Origin: a virus
Strand: one strand, 5' to 3'
DNA length: 64,000 bases
IMG/VR virus record: IMGVR_UViG_3300029998_000020
Span: 1-64,000 of that record
Shown here: piece after piece, positions 47,920 to 59,845 of the stretch
Layout of the letters: every line of letters begins with the position of its first letter
Position numbering within the stretch: the first letter of the stretch is position 1
The notes under the pieces: generated by a model
Database searches by the model: none
Seen by the model: the letters and a program-made list of their open reading frames with translations, nothing else
What the model was told of the DNA's origin: nothing
Program-made: the position numbers and the translations under genes

Positions 47920-48124
47920 AATCAGTTATATTTTTTTCTTCTTTAAGATAATTATCTATTATAGTTACTGCTGTTGCTATTCCTGTTGGAGTAAATCTAT
48001 AACTAAATCTACCACCTATTCCTGTTTGTGGAGATTTTTTTATTTTTTTTTGTTTTTCCATCCACTCATTTGCGGATTTTTCTTCTTTCTCTGTTAAATC
48101 AAATTTAATCATATTTTTAATCAT
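47906..48124 (-). CDS. Conserved small phage protein, 72 aa
   Basis: EKSANEWMEKQKKI and FSYRFTPTGIATAVTIIDNY ... KNITDYDCW match a small family I recognise in diverse phages (FTFxPTGIG...V...DxxDYDCW). Function unknown. Confidence 0.7.
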   Translation of the reverse strand: MIKNMIKFDLTEKEEKSANEWMEKQKKIKKSPQTGIGGRFSYRFTPTGIATAVTIIDNYLKEEKNITDYDCW

Positions 48125-48986
48125 TTGGTTCTATGTGAATATAAATTTCACTTCTCTTTATTTTATTTTTTATTTCATTCTCAATTTTATCACAGACAGA
48201 ATGAGCTTCTAATAAAGTTAATTCAGAATTTAAATGTAAGTCAAATTTTATAAATGTATCTGCACCTGAGCTTCTAACTTTTAAATCATGAAATAGTTTT
48301 ACATCTTCACAACTATTTAATATATCTACTATAATATCACTCACACCTACTGGTGCTTTATCTAACAGAACATCAATTGCATTTTTAGCTAATCTATAAG
48401 AAACTAATATAATTATAAAGGCAACACCTAATGCAGCAACAGAATCAGCCCAATAAACATTAAAATTTATAAGAATCAAACCAACTAATACAACACATGA
48501 ACTCCATATATCTGTTTTAAAATGAATAGAATCTGCTTCTAATGCTTGACTGTTATATTTTTTTGCTACTTTTTTTAACATTCTTGAACGATTTATATCA
48601 ATTATAATAGATGATATAATAACCACATAACTCCATATAGTTACTTCAACATCAAAATCGTTAGAAATTAATTTTGATAATGATTCTGAAATTATCCAAA
48701 TGCTTGTAACACCTAATAACATTGCTTCTGCAAATGCTGATAAATTCTCTACTTTACCGTGCCCATAATTATGTTTATAATCTGCAGGTTTATCTGATAC
48801 TCTAACAGAAAAATATGTAATAATAGCAGCAACCATATCCAATGTTGAATGTAATGCTTCTGATAATATTCCTAAACTGCCTGTCATCAATCCAATTATA
48901 AGCTTGAATAATGTCAATGCTCCTGATGCAATAACAGATAAAAAAGCTGCTTTCTTTTTTTCAGTTGTGTCTAATTTTTGTTCCAT
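48117..48986 (-). CDS. Cation diffusion facilitator (CDF) transporter, 289 aa
   Basis: Six transmembrane helices and a C-terminal cytosolic domain. The metal-site motifs are HSTLDMVAA in TM2 and DSIHFKTDIWSS in TM5 (HxxxD in each), with the loop signature YKHNYGHGKVENLSAFAEA. The soluble end (KFDLHLNSELTLLEAHSVCD, IHIEPND) is the CDF ferredoxin-like dimerisation domain. It exports divalent metals (Zn, Fe, Mn or similar) by proton antiport. A full-length CDF gene in a phage is unusual and probably host-derived. Confidence 0.9.
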   Translation of the reverse strand: MEQKLDTTEKKKAAFLSVIASGALTLFKLIIGLMTGSLGILSEALHSTLDMVAAIITYFSVRVSDKPADYKHNYGHGKVENLSAFAEAMLLGVTSIWIISESLSKLISNDFDVEVTIWSYVVIISSIIIDINRSRMLKKVAKKYNSQALEADSIHFKTDIWSSCVVLVGLILINFNVYWADSVAALGVAFIIILVSYRLAKNAIDVLLDKAPVGVSDIIVDILNSCEDVKLFHDLKVRSSGADTFIKFDLHLNSELTLLEAHSVCDKIENEIKNKIKRSEIYIHIEPND

Positions 48987-48997
48987 TTTTCTTATAA

Positions 48998-49240
48998 TTA
49001 ATTTACTTCACTAAGAGTTTTGAGTTTTTGTTTACGAATCATTTTTTTTACAAATAAATGATAATCATATAGTTTTATTGATATTTTAATATTTCTATAT
49101 TTTGCCAATTCCATATCAAAATACTTTACTGTGTAGCAAGCTACTTCATCAGAGTAAGAGTGTATTTTTATATCTTCTATTGTATTTTCCCCTAATGCAT
49201 TTATAGATAATAAATAACTCTTTACTGTTGGATTTTTCAT
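48998..49240 (-). CDS. Small protein with basic tail, 80 aa
   Basis: Begins MKNPTVKSYLLSINALGENT; beta-rich, ending MIRKQKLKTLSEVN, the tail motif far from its main cluster, and without an overlapping downstream start. Confidence 0.65.
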   Translation of the reverse strand: MKNPTVKSYLLSINALGENTIEDIKIHSYSDEVACYTVKYFDMELAKYRNIKISIKLYDYHLFVKKMIRKQKLKTLSEVN

Positions 49241-49653
49241 GGTTTTAGTTTACCTATTGTTTCAATTTTTATATTAATTAATGATACTAATCTATTTATT
49301 TCTTGTGAATGTATACCTCCCTGTGACATAGTCCACATTTTTTTTATTTCTACATCAAACAAATCTTTCAATTCTTTAACTGTATCAGTATCATTTATCA
49401 AAGATTCAACTTTATCACGATAATCAAAAAATACATCACTTTTTCTACTTATATTAAATGAAAATGTTATTAAAATTGAAAACATAAATGACAAACCAAC
49501 AGAGAATTTCAACATAACATTATGAATCCTAATATCATCATTAGGAATAACATAATAGAATAATAGATAACAAAAACTAACAAAAAATACAAATGATAAC
49601 ACAAAAACAATCCATAAAGAACATGTATCAAAATACTTACTTAATGTTTTCAT
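49237..49653 (-). CDS. Two-helix membrane protein, 138 aa
   Basis: The ATG at 49653 is chosen because MKTLSKYFDTCSLW follows an A-rich leader. Two transmembrane helices (about 12-36 WIVFVLSFVFFVSFCYLLFYY and 50-69 FSVGLSFMFSILITFSF) precede a cytosolic helical domain. Function unknown. Confidence 0.6.
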   Translation of the reverse strand: MKTLSKYFDTCSLWIVFVLSFVFFVSFCYLLFYYVIPNDDIRIHNVMLKFSVGLSFMFSILITFSFNISRKSDVFFDYRDKVESLINDTDTVKELKDLFDVEIKKMWTMSQGGIHSQEINRLVSLINIKIETIGKLKP

Positions 49654-49711
49654 AATTTTTATTTTTATAAGTGTAAATAATAAAGAATTGACCACAATAA
49701 AATTGATATTT

Positions 49712-50044
49712 TCATAATCCTATGCTTATAAATAACATTATACAATTACTTTTAAAAATGCTAGAAAAAATACAATATGCATTTAAAAATTCAGCAAATT
49801 CAGATGTGATTTCCCTATATTTTATGTCAGCATCTTTTTGAGATATTTTTTTATCAAGTAATTTATTTTTTATATCAATCATTCTGATAGCAAGGCTAAA
49901 TACTTTTTTAACCAATTTATCTGAAAAAACTCCAACAAATTCAAAAGTTTCCATTAATTTATTGAATGCTTTATAATTATCAATATTATTCTCGTTTATC
50001 CAAGAATTTTCTAAGTCATATCCATATTCTGATTTCATGCTCAT
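49712..50044 (-). CDS. Hypothetical protein, 110 aa
   Basis: The start is placed at ATG 50044 (MSMKSEYGYDLENSWINENN) with leader AAACTAAATAAA; the frame open to 50074 would read into the -7 box. Helical, with a hydrophobic C-terminus IFSSIFKSNCIMLFISIGL. Confidence 0.6.
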   Translation of the reverse strand: MSMKSEYGYDLENSWINENNIDNYKAFNKLMETFEFVGVFSDKLVKKVFSLAIRMIDIKNKLLDKKISQKDADIKYREITSEFAEFLNAYCIFSSIFKSNCIMLFISIGL

Positions 50045-50071
50045 TTTATTTAGTTTTTTATAATTATTGTA

Positions 50072-50079
50072 CAAAGATA
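50072..50079 (-). promoter_or_regulatory. Likely promoter -7 box
   Basis: TATCTTTG on the minus strand followed by a leader nearly identical to that after the promoter at 22484-22513. No good TTTG at -33. Confidence 0.45.
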
Positions 50080-50084
50080 ATAAA

Positions 50085-50117
50085 AAAATGAGCTATAATA
50101 ATCTATAGCTCATTTTA
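50085..50117. terminator. Terminator
   Basis: AAAATGAGCTATA-ATAATC-TATAGCTCATTTTATTT separates 50129-50419 from the next unit. Confidence 0.8.
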
Positions 50118-50128
50118 TTTTTAATGAT

Positions 50129-50419
50129 TTAATGTTTTTTGTGTTTATAATATAATTTTTTACTATATTTTTCTTCTTGTTTTTTTCTTTCTTCTAATTT
50201 TTTATTAATTTCATTATAAGTGTTATTGGATAATTTTTCCAAGTATTTCAACTTTTTCTTTCTATCTTCTTTTTTCCTTACTTGTGATTCGTATTTTTCT
50301 ATTATTTTAGCAGTAATAGAATCAATAATTACATAATTACCAGATCCGTTCAAATTTTTCTGGTGAATAATATTCGCAGCATTTAGTATTTTTTGATATA
50401 GTTCACTGTTTTTTGACAT
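50129..50419 (-). CDS. Hypothetical coiled-coil protein, 96 aa
   Basis: Begins MSKNSELYQKILNAANIIHQ; second half is Lys/Glu-rich coiled coil ending KKLYYKHKKH. Flanked by terminators on both sides. Confidence 0.6.
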   Translation of the reverse strand: MSKNSELYQKILNAANIIHQKNLNGSGNYVIIDSITAKIIEKYESQVRKKEDRKKKLKYLEKLSNNTYNEINKKLEERKKQEEKYSKKLYYKHKKH

Positions 50420-50433
50420 GTTACATTTTTAAT

Positions 50434-50460
50434 AAAAAAAGTCTCATAAAGAGACTTTTT
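50434..50460 (-). terminator. Terminator downstream of tRNA-like gene
   Basis: AAAAAGTCTC-TTTAT-GAGACTTTTT on the minus strand, 5 nt after the tRNA-like sequence. Confidence 0.8.
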
Positions 50461-50465
50461 ATTTG

Positions 50466-50534
50466 AGCAAGAGGTCTGATTTGAACAGAATCTTTTTACT
50501 GGAAGTAAAAAGCATTAACATATGCTACCTCTGC
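50466..50534 (-). tRNA. tRNA-Gly(UCC)-like gene, possibly degenerate
   Basis: The minus strand folds as a cloverleaf. D arm GCAT...ATGC, anticodon arm TTTTA-CTTCCAG-TAAAA giving anticodon UCC (Gly), T arm with the GTTCAAATC loop. The acceptor GCAGAGG pairs with CCTCTTGC only with a bulge, the outermost T-stem pair is mismatched and the variable loop is very short. No CCA is encoded. A terminator follows directly. A modified or decayed Gly tRNA; homing endonucleases often lie beside such genes, as here. Confidence 0.6.
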
Positions 50535-50705
50535 ATTTTAATAATATAGTAATAAAAAAAATTATAGTTTATAAATTATATATAAATTTTAAATTACCAG
50601 AATCAAAAATTCTATATATTTTTCTATCTAACATAATTTGTCAATTAATTGGTATCAAAAAATTAATAAATACCACCTTTTTATTTTTATATATAAAAAT
50701 AAAAA

Positions 50706-50858
50706 ATGAAAAACAAATCAAAAATTTCGATATCATTAAAAAATGAATTGATAGATTATTTAAATGACTTGAGTTTAAATAAATCTAAATTTATAGAAAA
50801 ATTAATAGAAGAGTATAAAATAATAAAAATAAATAATGATAATAACAAAAAAAGTTAA
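50706..50858 (+). CDS. Ribbon-helix-helix protein paired with endonuclease, 50 aa
   Basis: MKNKSKISISLKNELIDYLN, DLSLNKSKFIEKLIEEYKII: strand KISISL, helix, turn LNKSKF, helix, the RHH pattern also seen at 11302 (NNKSKFTEWL). It overlaps the nuclease gene by 23 nt. Confidence 0.8.
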   Translation: MKNKSKISISLKNELIDYLNDLSLNKSKFIEKLIEEYKIIKINNDNNKKS

Positions 50859-51825
50859 AATTCATATTAAAGGAATATCAATAAAAAGATATAAAAAATT
50901 AGGTTATAATGTTGATACTAAAGGATTAAATACTATTAATGTTGAAGATCTTCCTAAATGTAGTAATATTAAAGTCATGGTGAAATGTGATAATTGTGAT
51001 TATGAAAAAGAATTAAAGATTCAAGATTATTATTTATCTTTTAAAAATAATAAATATTGTTGTAATAAATGCTCATATGAAAATTATAAAAAAACAATGT
51101 TAGAAAGATATGGAGTTGAAAATGGATTTCAATATAAAGACATAAAAGAAAAATCTAATAGCACTAAAATAAAATTATATGGAGATGAAAATTACAATAA
51201 TAGAGAAAAAGCGATAGAAACATGTTTAGATAAATATGGTGTTGAAAATCCTAATCAAAATTATAAAATAAAAAAAAAATCTAATAATACTTGCTTAGAA
51301 AAATATGGATTTGAAACAGCATCTAAAAATGAAAAAGTAAAGGAAAAAATAAAAAAAACAAATTTGAAAAGATGGAACAGTACATGTACATTACATTCAG
51401 AAAAACAAATTGATAAAATTAAACAAATATTTATTGATAAATATGGAGTTGATAATCCTATGAAGAATTTAGAAATATTTTTAAAAGCCCAAAAAACAGC
51501 TCTAAATCGTAAAAAATTTAAAGAAACTGAATTATTATATCAAGGTACATATGAATTAGATTTTTTAAATAATTATTATGAAAAAATTAATATTGAAAAT
51601 GGTAAATCAATAAAAATAATTTATAATAATAATAAAACTGTGTATCATTCTGATTTTTTTTTATCTGAAAAAAATTTAATTATAGAAATAAAATCATCAT
51701 ATTGGTATAATAGATATTATGATAAAAATATAATTAAACAAAAAGAATGTGAAAAATTAGGATATAATTATATCATAATAATAGATAAAAATTATAATGA
51801 TTTTAATAAATTAATAATGATTTAA
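50836..51825 (+). CDS. Free-standing homing endonuclease, PD-(D/E)XK/Vsr-like, 329 aa
   Basis: An N-terminal zinc-ribbon (VKCDNCDYEKEL ... YCCNKCSYE) is followed by repeated ~30-residue DNA-binding units with the signature YGVENPxQ (LERYGVENGFQYKDIKEKSN, LDKYGVENPNQNYKIKKKSN, IDKYGVDNPMKN). The C-terminal nuclease domain has VYHSDFFLSEKNLIIEIKSS with Asp and Glu-Ile-Lys as active-site residues, then KQKECEKLGYNYIIIIDKNY. It lies between a tRNA-like gene and the split polymerase gene. The remnant inside guaB (4781-4906) is from the same family. Confidence 0.85.
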   Translation: MIITKKVKIHIKGISIKRYKKLGYNVDTKGLNTINVEDLPKCSNIKVMVKCDNCDYEKELKIQDYYLSFKNNKYCCNKCSYENYKKTMLERYGVENGFQYKDIKEKSNSTKIKLYGDENYNNREKAIETCLDKYGVENPNQNYKIKKKSNNTCLEKYGFETASKNEKVKEKIKKTNLKRWNSTCTLHSEKQIDKIKQIFIDKYGVDNPMKNLEIFLKAQKTALNRKKFKETELLYQGTYELDFLNNYYEKINIENGKSIKIIYNNNKTVYHSDFFLSEKNLIIEIKSSYWYNRYYDKNIIKQKECEKLGYNYIIIIDKNYNDFNKLIMI

Positions 51826-51866
51826 AATAAAACAACTTAGATTTTAATCTAAGTTGTTTTATTTTT
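51824..51866. terminator. Bidirectional terminator
   Basis: An 18-bp stem AATAAAACAACTTAGATT with AATCTAAGTTGTTTTATT between convergent genes. Confidence 0.85.
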
Positions 51867-53346
51867 ATATATTTGTTTCTTCTAATTTTTTTAATTCATC
51901 TTTTAACTTTTCAAGTTCTTCGTGTTTTTGATTCATTACTTTCTTCCATTTTTTTCTATCAGAATAAACTTCTCCCATTACTTGAGTAACAACACCATCT
52001 TCATTCTTAAATACTGATCCATTGAGAGTTACAATATCATCAGGTTCAATTGTTAATTGATGTCCATTAAATAATGAGTAATCTTTACCTTTTACTTTTT
52101 GTCCTTTATATGAGTCTGCTGATATGTTAAATTCTCTCATTGTGGTAGGATACAGGGATGCGAAGTCAAAACAACAAGTCCATGTTGCCATTCCTCTCAC
52201 TGGATCTTTAACCCATCCACCTTTAATAGATTCAGATTCAGAATCACTATATTCACTATCTTCATTTCTTACAAGTACAATATTCTTTTGATCTCTTAAT
52301 TTTTCTCTTAAAATTCCTTCTGTCAGTGCAAGTGTTGAAATTGCATCTTTAATTTTAATTTTACCTAATACAGCCATACCATAAAGAATATCTACATATT
52401 TCATTTTAACGTGAATTCTTTGTACCAGACAACTATCTACAGCATTATAAAAAACGAATTTCTTAAAATCTTCTCTATGTAATCTTTTTAAATCTCCATC
52501 ATAGTTAATTTTCTTGACTTCTTTACCAAGAATTTTTTCTGATGCAAAATCAAGAGATAAACTTTCTTTAACTTTAACAGATTGATCCCATTTCTTAAAT
52601 AATTCCATATAATCCACTATAACTCTATGAGCTGGTAATTCAGCATAATCTAAATGTATTGCATTAGGAGGATTGAATGGTTTGTTAAGTTTCTTTGTGA
52701 AAGATGCTACTTCAGGTTCTAGTCCTAATTTTCTTGCCCTTGCAACTAAGAATGTCCAGTCATATGCAATAAAATTCCAGCCAGTCATTACTGGCATTTT
52801 TGGAACTAATTTATTGAAAAATGCATGAAGCATATCAAATTCAGTTTTATAATGAACATATTTAAATTTATAATCAGTATCAAATTTTTTGAAGTGAGTA
52901 TTTAAATCTGATTCAATGTTTTCAATTTGTTTTGAATCCAGTGATTCTGTTCCAATTACTAACACTTTATTCTTATTTACAATTGATATTGTTTGAATCG
53001 CACTTTCTGCTAAATGAGGTTCAGGTTTTTTATCTAATATTTCATTTTCAATATCGACAAAGAATATATCTGGTTCATTATAACTATATATTTCATTTTT
53101 TTCATCTTCATCAAAACTATCAATAAAATCATAAATAGAATATCTATTAGGATATTTTGTGAATATTTCTTTTACAGCACTACCATCCCATGTAACATAT
53201 CTACCAGATTTTTCTGAATCATCATCAGTAGTTTTTATGAATTTTGTACATCTTGCCCAAGGTTTATATTTTAATTTTATTTGACCTGATTTATCTATGT
53301 AACTTATTATAAGGTTATTATTTCTGTATTCTGTGTCTATAAGCAT
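51865..53346 (-). CDS. Family B DNA polymerase, N-terminal part (gp43-like), 493 aa
   Basis: Exonuclease motifs: FFVDIENE (Asp98, Glu100), GWNFIAYDWTFL and FYNAVDSCLV; then polymerase motif A, CCFDFASLYPTTMREFNISA (about residue 393). The frame ends soon after, in DRKKWKKVMNQKHEELEKLK, which corresponds to the fingers domain, so motifs B (KxxxNSxYG) and C (DTD) are missing. No intein sequence at the end. The C-terminal half must be encoded outside the window for activity. Split gene 43 is known in some Aeromonas T4-like phages. Confidence 0.9.
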   Translation of the reverse strand: MLIDTEYRNNNLIISYIDKSGQIKLKYKPWARCTKFIKTTDDDSEKSGRYVTWDGSAVKEIFTKYPNRYSIYDFIDSFDEDEKNEIYSYNEPDIFFVDIENEILDKKPEPHLAESAIQTISIVNKNKVLVIGTESLDSKQIENIESDLNTHFKKFDTDYKFKYVHYKTEFDMLHAFFNKLVPKMPVMTGWNFIAYDWTFLVARARKLGLEPEVASFTKKLNKPFNPPNAIHLDYAELPAHRVIVDYMELFKKWDQSVKVKESLSLDFASEKILGKEVKKINYDGDLKRLHREDFKKFVFYNAVDSCLVQRIHVKMKYVDILYGMAVLGKIKIKDAISTLALTEGILREKLRDQKNIVLVRNEDSEYSDSESESIKGGWVKDPVRGMATWTCCFDFASLYPTTMREFNISADSYKGQKVKGKDYSLFNGHQLTIEPDDIVTLNGSVFKNEDGVVTQVMGEVYSDRKKWKKVMNQKHEELEKLKDELKKLEETNI

Positions 53347-53455
53347 ATATTATATATTTTTATTTTATTATCTAATAAAGTTTCAATGAACTTTTACTTA
53401 TTTAGTCCAATTCATATTAAAGGTTTAATAAAAATATCATAAAAAATATCATAAA

Positions 53456-53484
53456 AAATGTGCATCGTTTAACGATGCACATTT
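53456..53484 (-). terminator. Terminator after fibre gene
   Basis: AAATGTGCATCG-TTTAA-CGATGCACATTT, 20 nt beyond the fibre stop. Confidence 0.75.
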
Positions 53485-53505
53485 ATATTTTAATTGTCAA
53501 TTTAT

Positions 53506-57081
<3,576 letters not shown>

Positions 57082-57132
57082 TGTTATTTAATTGTTTTTT
57101 TGATATTATATAGAATTATCATTTTTATTTAT

Positions 57133-57146
57133 GATATATATTAAAA
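57133..57146 (-). promoter_or_regulatory. Putative late promoter of fibre gene
   Basis: Minus strand TTTTAATATATATC, 52-65 nt upstream of the ATG at 57081. Confidence 0.45.
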
Positions 57147-57261
57147 TAAAAATGTATTTAAGACTAATCAGAAGCATTTTTTGATAAAATGTCAAGTTTT
57201 AACTTTTTTTAACTTCAAAATAAAAATAAATATATTTTAATCAAAAATGAACCATTTAATG

Positions 57262-57275
57262 TTAATATATAGATG
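57262..57275 (+). promoter_or_regulatory. Putative late promoter
   Basis: Plus strand TTAATATATAGATG, 21-34 nt upstream of the ATG at 57296; divergent from the fibre promoter. Confidence 0.45.
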
Positions 57276-57295
57276 TATAAAAATAAATATATTTA

Positions 57296-57700
57296 ATGAT
57301 AAATAATCAAGAGAATGATAACGATAAAATTGTTCAATTTACTGGAAAAGTAGCTAAAATGCCAAGAAACACTAAAGCTAAAAGTGCATATACTTTTTTG
57401 GAAAATATAAAAGTGAGTAAAAGCAAGTTGTGGTATATTCTCATTGAAAAGGATGAGAATGAACTTCAGTGCATTAAATATAATAATAAGATGGGTGTAA
57501 ATTTGAAAGTTTTTATTGAAGAATTGATGGAATATCATAAGAAAGACGATAAGCTATCTGAATATATGAAAAAACTCACGATTGAAGGTAATCAGATTTT
57601 TTCAATAATAAAGGGTATATCCGATGTAGAAGTTAAAGATGGTAAGAAAATGATTACATTTTTAACAGAAGAACTTATACAACTACTAAAAGATAAATAA
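57296..57700 (+). CDS. Hypothetical protein, 134 aa, paralogue of 42862-43347
   Basis: The C-terminal half (CIKYNNKMGVNLKVFIEELM, EGNQIFSIIKGISD, MITFLTEELIQLLKDK) matches that of the product of 42862-43347. Its N-terminus MINNQENDNDKIVQFTGKVA lacks the leader of that paralogue. Four nt before the HNH gene, so they share a transcript. Confidence 0.65.
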   Translation: MINNQENDNDKIVQFTGKVAKMPRNTKAKSAYTFLENIKVSKSKLWYILIEKDENELQCIKYNNKMGVNLKVFIEELMEYHKKDDKLSEYMKKLTIEGNQIFSIIKGISDVEVKDGKKMITFLTEELIQLLKDK

Positions 57701-57704
57701 TATT

Positions 57705-58403
57705 ATGAGAATAAATAAAGTAGATAATAACAAATATGCAAAAGAATATAGAAATAAAAATTCTGAAAAAATAAAAGAGTATAGAAATAAAAATTCTGAA
57801 AAAAATAAAGAATATCAAAAAAAATATTTCAATGATAACAAAGAAATAATTAAAGAGAAACAAAATAAATATAATATTGAGAATAAAGAAAAAATAAAAG
57901 ATACCAAAAAATTATATTCAGAAAGCAACAGAGAAACAATATTAGAAAAAAAGAAAGAATATTATAATAACAATAAAGAAAAAATCAAAGAATATAATAA
58001 AGAATATTTTAAAAATAATAAACCTGAACTAAATAAAAAAAGAAATATTTATTTGAAAAATAAAATATCAACTGATGATTTATTCAAATTGAAAATAAAG
58101 ATAAGAACAATAATTTATAAATCTTTAAAAAAAAAGAAATATATTAAAAAAGAAAGTACTGAAGAAATACTTGGTTGTTCGTTTGAAATTTTTAAAAATT
58201 ATATTGAATATCAATTCGAATCTTGGATGAATTGGGCTAATTATGTGAAATATAATGGAAATTATAAATATGGTTGGGATATTGACCATATAATAGAACT
58301 AAAAATAGCAGAAACAGATAGTGATATATTAAAATTAAATTATTATACAAATCTAAGAACATTAGATTCTAAAATAAATAGGGTGGATAGAAATTTTCTG
58401 TAA
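57705..58403 (+). CDS. HNH homing endonuclease with charged repeats, 232 aa
   Basis: Residues 10-115 are a run of ~13-residue units (YRNKNSEKIKE, YNNNKEKIKEYNKEYFKNNK) forming a basic helical DNA-binding region. The C-terminus holds the HNH core YGWDIDHIIELKIAETDSDI ... NYYTNLRTLDSKINR (DH and N residues). Free-standing nuclease inserted next to the fibre and glycosyltransferase genes. Confidence 0.8.
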   Translation: MRINKVDNNKYAKEYRNKNSEKIKEYRNKNSEKNKEYQKKYFNDNKEIIKEKQNKYNIENKEKIKDTKKLYSESNRETILEKKKEYYNNNKEKIKEYNKEYFKNNKPELNKKRNIYLKNKISTDDLFKLKIKIRTIIYKSLKKKKYIKKESTEEILGCSFEIFKNYIEYQFESWMNWANYVKYNGNYKYGWDIDHIIELKIAETDSDILKLNYYTNLRTLDSKINRVDRNFL

Positions 58404-58448
58404 TAAAAAATATACCTGATGTAGAAATAACTCCAGGTAAATCTAATT

Positions 58449-58478
58449 AAGTTCATATTTTTAAATATGAACATTTTT
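58449..58478. terminator. Bidirectional terminator
   Basis: GTTCATATTT-TT-AAATATGAAC followed by ATTTTT, between convergent genes. Confidence 0.75.
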
Positions 58479-58481
58479 AAT

Positions 58482-59099
58482 TTATTTTAAAACCTCTATA
58501 ATTTTATCTATCCATAAAAATTTAGTAACATCAGATGTGTAATCATTTTGAAAAAAATATGGACCATCCTTAGGAGTTAAAAAAATATTTTCGTTAGAAG
58601 ATAATGCTAAATATATATCACTAAACTCAGATTTTTCTATTGATTTTTTCATTATAGTTATATATAATTTTGCATTTTTTAGATTAGTAATTAGAATTGA
58701 GTGAGATGATAGCATATTATAAACTCTATAATAATTTTCATTATAATTTTCAATATACATATCATATTTTATGCCTCCACAATTATATAAGCTACCTCCT
58801 AAATATATAAGATCAGATTCATCTGGAATATCAAAAAATTCTGGAAAATCATTTATTAAAGTTGCATCATCTTCAAATATAATAAATGGAAAATTATTAT
58901 CACTTATAGCATTTTCAACCGCTGCTATGTGAGCATTGGCTATTGTTTCAGTTCTAATTGTAGATATATCATCAAATGTAATACGAGTAAATGATGATAA
59001 ATTAAGACTTTTTAATGTATTTGTGATATCATTTAACCTATGAGAAAATTTTTCAGGATTAATAAAATATCCATGAATGTCGGTATTTTTAAATTTCAT
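58482..59099 (-). CDS. GT25-like glycosyltransferase, 205 aa
   Basis: HGYFINPEKFSHRLNDI, then ANAHIAAVENAISDNNFPFI and FEDDATLINDFPEF, the EDD metal-binding motif typical of GT25 (LOS/collagen-type) transferases, then DLIYLGGSLYN and SSHSILITN. Probably transfers a hexose to a sugar or hydroxyl on a virion protein or surface polysaccharide. Confidence 0.7.
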   Translation of the reverse strand: MKFKNTDIHGYFINPEKFSHRLNDITNTLKSLNLSSFTRITFDDISTIRTETIANAHIAAVENAISDNNFPFIIFEDDATLINDFPEFFDIPDESDLIYLGGSLYNCGGIKYDMYIENYNENYYRVYNMLSSHSILITNLKNAKLYITIMKKSIEKSEFSDIYLALSSNENIFLTPKDGPYFFQNDYTSDVTKFLWIDKIIEVLK

Positions 59100-59113
59100 A
59101 TTTTTTTATTTTT

Positions 59114-59845
59114 TTAATAATATTTTAATCTAGATTTATTTAAACTTATATTTCTCACTAAAGTAGAATAAGTTAAATTTAAATCTTTTGAGGCTTGTCC
59201 TATGGTATCATAAATTTTAGAAGTTAATGTATCAATAACTTTTTTTAATTTTTTGTGATTTTTACCAGATCTTTTTTCAATTTGATCAAAAGATTGAGTT
59301 ATTCCAAAAAAATGAGAAGTTGTTCCTGTTTTTCCATACCAATAATTATTTTCTCCACTAGTTTTTAATTTCCTTTCTATGCTTTGTTTTTTTCCAAAAT
59401 TAGGATTTTTTTCTCCTTTATTGCCAAAATTTGCATTGCCTTCACCTTTAATTTTTTCACAAAATTCTTTAGATCTTTTTTTACCATAAGAAGGATGCAA
59501 TGTTCCTTTTATTTTTCTTAATTTTTCTTTAGTTTCTTCACTATGTTTACCTTTACTACCACCTGATGCTAAATTCATCATTTCAAATCCATTTTTTTTA
59601 TACTCATTTATATAAAAAATTTCTTTTTGATCTAATATATCTTGTGTAACATCATCACAATTAAATTCGCATATTATTTCTATTGTGTGATTGTCAAAAC
59701 CATATTTTACTAAAGAATTAAATATTTTTGGTTGACGTTCACATTTTAAATTTTTATATTTTCTAAAACGTTTTTTTAAATCCCAACTTTGTCCTATATA
59801 AATTTTATCAGATGGACTTGTTATTTTATATATTCCAATATTCAT
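59114..59845 (-). CDS. GIY-YIG homing endonuclease, 243 aa
   Basis: The GIY-YIG module is at residues 1-95: GIYKITSPSDKIYIGQSWDLKKRF, with catalytic Arg and the Glu in ILDQKEIFYINEY. NUMOD3 repeats follow (HPSYGKKRSKEFCEKIKG, NFGNKGEKNPNFGKKQS), then a C-terminal NUMOD1-like HTH (IGQASKDLNLTYSTLVRNIS). The start lies 20 nt inside the end of the GT6 gene. Confidence 0.9.
   Translation of the reverse strand: MNIGIYKITSPSDKIYIGQSWDLKKRFRKYKNLKCERQPKIFNSLVKYGFDNHTIEIICEFNCDDVTQDILDQKEIFYINEYKKNGFEMMNLASGGSKGKHSEETKEKLRKIKGTLHPSYGKKRSKEFCEKIKGEGNANFGNKGEKNPNFGKKQSIERKLKTSGENNYWYGKTGTTSHFFGITQSFDQIEKRSGKNHKKLKKVIDTLTSKIYDTIGQASKDLNLTYSTLVRNISLNKSRLKYY

Noticed and set aside
50522-50746. Plus-strand 74-codon ORF starting at the tRNA-like gene
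   Set aside because: Low-complexity Ile/Lys/Phe sequence in AT-rich intergenic DNA, overlapping the RHH gene in another frame; no coding signs.
57675-57863. Minus-strand hydrophobic ORF (FFLIFFIFF)
   Set aside because: Antisense of the Lys/Asn-rich repeats in the HNH gene; not a membrane protein.
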